From JBGPTK01 sp963797765 (GTDB taxonomy: Bacteria; Acidobacteriota; Terriglobia; Acidiferrales; UBA7541): a DNA stretch of 64,000 bases. Numbering within the stretch: position 1 is the stretch's first letter; every line of letters starts with the position of its first letter. This document shows positions 60,175 through 64,000 of this stretch, in pieces. The stretch lies in contig CAWCQU010000004.1 of NCBI GenBank assembly GCA_963797765.1, positions 310,001-374,000 of the forward strand, in the 5' to 3' direction. The notes under the pieces are model-generated. The model saw nothing but the letters and a program-made list of their open reading frames with translations, had not been told where the DNA came from and did no database searches. Made by a program: the position numbers and the translations under genes.

Positions 60175-61143
60175 TTACGGCTCGTTCCAGAATCGTTCGC
60201 TCAGATACTTGTCGCCGGAATCCGGGAACACGGTGACGATCACCGCATTCTGCTCGCGCGGAATTCTCCGCGCCACTTCGATTGAAGCGCACAGCGCCGC
60301 TCCCGAACTCACTCCCACCAGTAAACCTTCTTCCCGCGCGAGGCGCCGAACCAATTGGTAGGCGTCTTCTGTCTTCAGGAACAAATTTTCATCCGCCAAA
60401 GTGGGATCGTAGATTCCCGGAACAATTGCAGTCGCCATGTGCTTCAAGCCTTCCAGGCCATGAAACGACGAATCCGGCTGGATGCTGATCGCGCGGATTT
60501 CCGGGTTGAATTCACGCAAGCGCCGCGTAGTGCCCATAAAGGTTCCGCTGGTTCCCAGTCCGGCCACAAAATGGGTCACACGCTGCCGGGTCTGCGACCA
60601 GATTTCCGGCGCCGTTGAATCATAGTGAGCGCGCCAGTTGGCCGGATTGTTGTACTGATCCGGATAAAAATACCGCTCCGGAGCGGCTGTATAAATCTCG
60701 CGCACGCGGCGGATGGCGCCATCGGAGCCTTCATCGCCTGGCGTCAGCACCAGTTCCACTCCGTATGCCTTCAAAATTAATTTGCGCTCTTCCGTCACGC
60801 TGTCCGGCACGCAAAGCTTGACGCGATATCCCTTCGCGGCGCCGATCAAGGCATATGCGATTCCTGTGTTCCCGCTCGTCGCGTCCAGGATGGTCTTGTT
60901 GTGGTTTAGCAGGCCCGCGTGCTCGCCTTCGCAGATCATTCGCAGCGCGGCCCGGGCCTTCACGGACCCGCCAGGATTGAACCATTCGGCCTTGGCATAG
61001 AACTCGACGTTGGAAAACTCCGGAACCACACGCCGGAGAGGAAGCAGAGGAGTATTCCCGATGCGGTTGAGCAGTTCATCGTCCCCACGAGGGCACAATT
61101 GTCGAGGAGATTCATCGACCCGGGTTGAATGTAAGGCGTTCAT
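60175..61143 (-). CDS. cysM: PLP-dependent cysteine synthase, CysM-like
   Basis: 322 residues of the beta family of PLP enzymes. The Schiff-base Lys is in FNPGGSVKARAAL near 62, the substrate loop is ATSGNTGIA near 92, and the phosphate-binding loop is GLGTSGTFMGTTRR near 195. VTVFPDSGDKYLSERF closes the fold. In the CysO pathway the enzyme uses O-phosphoserine and the thiocarboxylated carrier, not free sulfide. The adjacent carrier, JAMM and MoeZ genes make this the likely reaction here. Confidence 0.88.
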   Translation of the reverse strand: MNALHSTRVDESPRQLCPRGDDELLNRIGNTPLLPLRRVVPEFSNVEFYAKAEWFNPGGSVKARAALRMICEGEHAGLLNHNKTILDATSGNTGIAYALIGAAKGYRVKLCVPDSVTEERKLILKAYGVELVLTPGDEGSDGAIRRVREIYTAAPERYFYPDQYNNPANWRAHYDSTAPEIWSQTRQRVTHFVAGLGTSGTFMGTTRRLREFNPEIRAISIQPDSSFHGLEGLKHMATAIVPGIYDPTLADENLFLKTEDAYQLVRRLAREEGLLVGVSSGAALCASIEVARRIPREQNAVIVTVFPDSGDKYLSERFWNEP

Positions 61144-61489
61144 TGCTTCAATAATCCCCTGACGCTCATTTCAGCTTTTCACTGCCCCGCAGGCCGAATG
61201 CAACCGCAGGCTGGGGGCTTAGATGCACCGCAAGCCTCCCTGTATTCAACAACTTCACAGAATTTTCAACATCTTCCACCGCCAAGTAGAGAATGCCCCT
61301 ACACCGGTGTGAACAGGTAAGATTACGACGCTGAATCCACATTAGCATATGCGACTTTTTTGGTCCTATATCTTTTGATGCAATAGTTTCCTCCCCGGCT
61401 CTGTGAAATTCGCGGATTCCTGCTGCCTACTGCCGGCCCTGAAATTTCACCTTTACAGCATGTGCCTGAAGTCCTTACCCTAGAGGTCC
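61144..61489. other. Divergent intergenic region upstream of the cysteine pathway
   Basis: 346 bases between divergent genes. A 60-codon minus-strand frame (61166-61348) ends LSPQPAVAFGLRGSEKLK but has no ribosome site. I looked for a SAM-type riboswitch or T-box before cysM and did not see one. AT-rich DNA at 61340-61390 may hold promoters. Confidence 0.4.
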
Positions 61490-61930
61490 ATGTGGTACAT
61501 CAAACAGAAATTCAGCTCGGCGCAACTCGAAGCGCTTCCGGCTGCCGGTTTCACCGTGCGAAATACAGGCGGTGTGGTGCGCATTGAGAAATACGGCTGC
61601 GCCGCGGAGATGCGCAAGACGCAAGAAGGCGACTTCAACCTTACGGAACTGCCCGCGCTGTTGAAGCAAGGCCTGTTTGCGCGGCTCTGGGATGCGGGCT
61701 ACCAGAAATTCCTGCTGACCACGGACGGCCGCAAGCGTCCCGCGCTGCTGCAGGATTTGGTGAATTTGCGGCGTTTCAATGAAGAGCTGCGAACCACTTT
61801 AGGCGTGCCCACCTATTACAACGAAGCGCTGGGATCGATCAGCCACATCAGCGTCTACGACCGCGTGAAGGGCCGGCCGGGCGACATTCCCGATCAAGCA
61901 GTCGGCGTGGAATTCTCCAAAGAAGAATAG
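61490..61930 (+). CDS. Hypothetical protein, 146 residues
   Basis: A soluble protein (MWYIKQKFSSAQLEALPAAG ... LWDAGYQKFLLTTDGRKRPALLQDLVNLRRFNEELR ... ISVYDRVKGRPGD). The middle looks like a mixed alpha/beta domain, and no family is recognised. GAGGT lies directly before the ATG. It is divergent from cysM. Confidence 0.65.
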   Translation: MWYIKQKFSSAQLEALPAAGFTVRNTGGVVRIEKYGCAAEMRKTQEGDFNLTELPALLKQGLFARLWDAGYQKFLLTTDGRKRPALLQDLVNLRRFNEELRTTLGVPTYYNEALGSISHISVYDRVKGRPGDIPDQAVGVEFSKEE

Positions 61931-62159
61931 CAATCCGCTTTTTTGCCCGCCACTCATCTTCCCGGTAATTCGAACGATCCAAGATTGACCCTGAGAATCC
62001 AATGACCACCTATCCATTGGTCGTCAGCAAGTCATGCGGTTGTAGCTTCTCGGAAATCACTTGCAAGGTCTAGAATCGAGCGCGTTAAACTATCTCTCGA
62101 ATTTGCATAAGAGCCTCGAGTATTCCTTGACCGGAGAGCGCGCATCGGGAGACGACACG

Positions 62160-62987
62160 ATGGAGACGCCAACGCAAAGCACGCAGTCATTTGGAATCAG
62201 CGATTTTCTCGCAGCCGAGCGAACTCTTCTCGCATGGATTCGCACCGGACTGGCCTTGATGGGATTCGGCTTCGTGGTCGCCCGATTCGGCCTGTTCCTG
62301 CAAGAACTTCAGCTAGTCCAGCGAGCTCCATCCGCGCAGTCCTACGGCCTCTCGCTATGGTTTGGAACAGCTCTGATAGCCGCAGGCGTGGCTGTGAATC
62401 TACTTTCGGCATGGCGCCACGCACGGATGGTTCGGAGCATGAATCGAAGCCAGGCCGTGCGTCCGTATGCGATCAGCCTTGCAATCGGTGTGGCGTTGTT
62501 CCTGGCGCTGGTCGGGCTAGGAATGGCAGTTTATCTGGTCTCCGTTCGCAACTCCGGGCATACAAATCCCGCAATCAAGGAGGATGTACTTATGGCGCCG
62601 ATTCCGGCCAATGGAATTGTAAGCAGGAAAAGCACTCACTCAGTGGATGAAACCTTGCAGAAACTTCTGCAGGTTTTGCAGTCGAAAGGAGTGAACATCT
62701 TCGCCACGGTCGACCATTCCGGGGAAGCCGAAAAAGTGGGCCTGACGATGCCTCCGACCAAGCTTGTAATTTTCGGTAGCCCCAAGGCCGGAACGCCCCT
62801 CATGCTCGCGGCTCCGAGCGCCGCCATCGATTTGCCGCTAAAAATTTTGATCTCCCAGGATCGCGACGGAACTGTGTGGGTTTCGTACAATAGCCCTGCG
62901 TACTTGGAGCAGCGGCATGGCTTGCCGAAGGAATTGCTGCAGAATATCGCCGTGGTTGAAGCTTTGGCTGCCGCGGTGGCGGAATAA
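62160..62987 (+). CDS. DUF202 (YidH-like) - DUF302 fusion protein
   Basis: 275 residues. The N-terminal DUF202 domain has the signature FLAAERTLLAWIRTGLALMGFGF near 20-42 and three membrane helices. After a linker, residues ~155-275 form a DUF302 domain (TLQKLLQVLQSKGVNIFATVDHSGEA, LVIFGSPKAGTPLM, WVSYNSPAYLEQRHGL). Neither domain has an established activity. GGGAG is eight bases before the ATG at 62160. Confidence 0.85.
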   Translation: METPTQSTQSFGISDFLAAERTLLAWIRTGLALMGFGFVVARFGLFLQELQLVQRAPSAQSYGLSLWFGTALIAAGVAVNLLSAWRHARMVRSMNRSQAVRPYAISLAIGVALFLALVGLGMAVYLVSVRNSGHTNPAIKEDVLMAPIPANGIVSRKSTHSVDETLQKLLQVLQSKGVNIFATVDHSGEAEKVGLTMPPTKLVIFGSPKAGTPLMLAAPSAAIDLPLKILISQDRDGTVWVSYNSPAYLEQRHGLPKELLQNIAVVEALAAAVAE

Positions 62988-63108
62988 TTCCCGCCGTCCT
63001 GGTTCCCATATTCGTGGTCGGTGCCTATGCAGTTTTGCATACTGGCGTCGACAGGGAGTGGCCGGCAGATGCCGGCGCGAAACTTTCCACGCTCAAGGAG
63101 GCGCATAA

Positions 63109-63378
63109 ATGAGAGGCGCACCTGATTCACCAAGCCTGGGCTTGCGCGGCGTTGCCATCATTGCCACCGCAATCGGCGCGGTAGCCGTGGGAGCATTCGC
63201 GATTGGCGCATTGGCAATCGGACGCCTGGCGATCCGCCGTCTTTCGATCGAGAACGCCAAATTCAAATCTCTCGAGATCGAGGATTTGACCGTCAAACGT
63301 CTCCACGCCGCCGAGTTGGTGGTGAGCGACTCGCTCAAACTGCCCGGAGACGGCGCCGCTCACAGAATTTCGTCGTAA
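63109..63378 (+). CDS. Small membrane protein with pentapeptide-like periodicity
   Basis: 89 residues. A Gly/Ala-rich hydrophobic stretch (GVAIIATAIGAVAVGAFAIGALAIGRLAI) passes into RRLSIENAKFKSLEIEDLTVKRLHAAELVV, with a five-residue rhythm of central Ile/Leu as in right-handed beta-helices. GGAGG stands seven bases before the ATG. Function unknown. Confidence 0.65.
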   Translation: MRGAPDSPSLGLRGVAIIATAIGAVAVGAFAIGALAIGRLAIRRLSIENAKFKSLEIEDLTVKRLHAAELVVSDSLKLPGDGAAHRISS

Positions 63379-63613
63379 GATATTCTCGTCCAGCTGAACA
63401 CGAGCATGCGTGCGCCGATCGATTGAATTTCTTGTTATTTCAGCGACTGAATCAATCCTAGAGCAAAAGCCCCACGTTTCTTCCCAGCGCTGCGGTTCTG
63501 AATTTTCGTCATTGAACCAGAGCACAAACTGGTGTTAGTGTGCGCGGAAACGGCCTGCAATTCTCACGGAATTCTGGCACAAACAGAGATTGTCGCTCGG
63601 AGGAAAATACAAC

Positions 63614-64000
63614 ATGACGAAGCAGAAAATTGCGGTGTTCCTGGTGAGTGCAGTGCTAGCGGTTTCGAGTTTGGCCCAGAAACCGCCCGCGAAGAAAAGC
63701 GCTGCTGCGGCAGGCCCAGGCGGAACGATGCCGGGAACCGAACAGTGGATGGACATCCCGGCGGCTGCGATGGTGGGAACGCCAGCGGTTGAAATAGGTG
63801 GGACGCTGAAGGTCGCGATCCTGCAGGGGGACCCGATGGCTGCGGGACGAACCTACACGCTGCGTCTCTCCTGCACGGACGGAGCGAAGATTGCTCCCCA
63901 TTGGCATCCCACGACGGAAAACGTAACGGTGGTCAAGGGCGCATTCCTGGTTGGGATGGGGCCGAAGTGGGACTCGGCAGCGATGAAAGAGTTTCCCGTG
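63614..64000 (+). CDS. Secreted cupin-domain protein, 3' end beyond the window
   Basis: The visible 129 codons begin with a signal peptide (KIAVFLVSAVLAVSSLA) and a Lys/Ala/Pro spacer. A cupin starts near residue 75: YTLRLSCTDGAKIAPHWHPTTENVTVVKGAFLVGMG, with HWH and Glu as metal ligands of cupin motif 1. Motif 2 is outside the window. GGA lies upstream of the ATG. Such proteins are frequent in Acidobacteriota and of unknown substrate. Confidence 0.8.
   Translation, partial: MTKQKIAVFLVSAVLAVSSLAQKPPAKKSAAAAGPGGTMPGTEQWMDIPAAAMVGTPAVEIGGTLKVAILQGDPMAAGRTYTLRLSCTDGAKIAPHWHPTTENVTVVKGAFLVGMGPKWDSAAMKEFPV

Noticed and set aside
61144..61489. Possible SAM or cysteine-related riboswitch upstream of cysM
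   Set aside because: I could not find the conserved core of a SAM-type riboswitch or a T-box specifier loop on the minus strand.

Overview
The window reads as a chromosomal segment of a soil Acidobacteriota (Terriglobia/Koribacter-like) bacterium. This placement is an inference from gene style, not a phylogeny. It rests on tandem secreted amidohydrolases, a Ser/Thr kinase with a TolB/FlgO-type and TPR sensor half, PilZ and GGDEF proteins, DUF202-DUF302, DUF3467 and DUF1579 proteins, an Rhs fragment, many intergenic palindromic repeats of the GTCATTCCGAGCG type, and a moderately high GC content. No rRNA, tRNA or CRISPR array was recognised.

Layout. 1-2359: minus-strand group with a secreted protein (partial), an arginase-fold protein with altered metal ligands, and ispH. 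2942-5837: a secreted multicopper oxidase with a strong terminator, convergent with a carbonic-anhydrase-like protein that has lost two of three zinc ligands. 5961-9540: an accessory island with REP palindromes, a REP-associated tyrosine transposase (RAYT) inserted in an IS110 remnant, a 5'-truncated Rhs gene with an HExxH C-terminal domain, and an overlapping secreted immunity candidate. 9982-20920: methyltransferase-like membrane protein, YtxH protein, split PilZ/SPOR protein, MFS transporter, SDR, acyl-CoA dehydrogenase, gamma-glutamylcyclotransferase-like protein and a large Ser/Thr kinase. 21015-23389: a right-truncated ISNCY-type element against a multiply frameshifted GWxTD gene.

23462-31883: GNAT, SRPBCC and DUF1579 proteins, methyltransferase, SpoIIE-type phosphatase, ferritin-like protein, thiolase, and an ArsR/SRPBCC pair with two matching inverted repeats upstream. 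31932-38764: DUF2834 protein, three translationally coupled amidohydrolases, and a CPBP protease followed by an ECF sigma/anti-sigma pair. 38847-46973: FadN-type beta-oxidation enzyme, patatin, TetR with an alpha/beta hydrolase, and GTP-type PEP carboxykinase. 47042-57338: TPR protein ending in CxxCH, second SpoIIE-type phosphatase, two hypotheticals, a 168-bp MITE-like element, peroxiredoxin, cytochrome c, Nramp transporter, DUF3467, PilZ and GGDEF proteins.

57666-61143 is a coherent sulfur-carrier cysteine pathway on the minus strand: cysM-like synthase, JAMM peptidase, CysO/MoaD-like carrier, MoeZ-like adenylyltransferase-rhodanese, then a CDGSH protein. This matches the mycobacterial CysO-CysM-Mec-MoeZ route, but the carrier appears to end Gly-Gly-Asp-Leu and carries a frameshift. 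61490-64000: hypothetical, DUF202-DUF302 fusion, small membrane protein and a partial secreted cupin.

Functional threads. Fatty-acid oxidation is spread over three loci: acyl-CoA dehydrogenase, thiolase and FadN. Two SpoIIE phosphatases, the kinase, sigma/anti-sigma, PilZ and GGDEF proteins form a dense signalling complement. At least five genes are broken by single-nucleotide frameshifts, so either gene decay or indel errors in the assembly should be kept in mind throughout.
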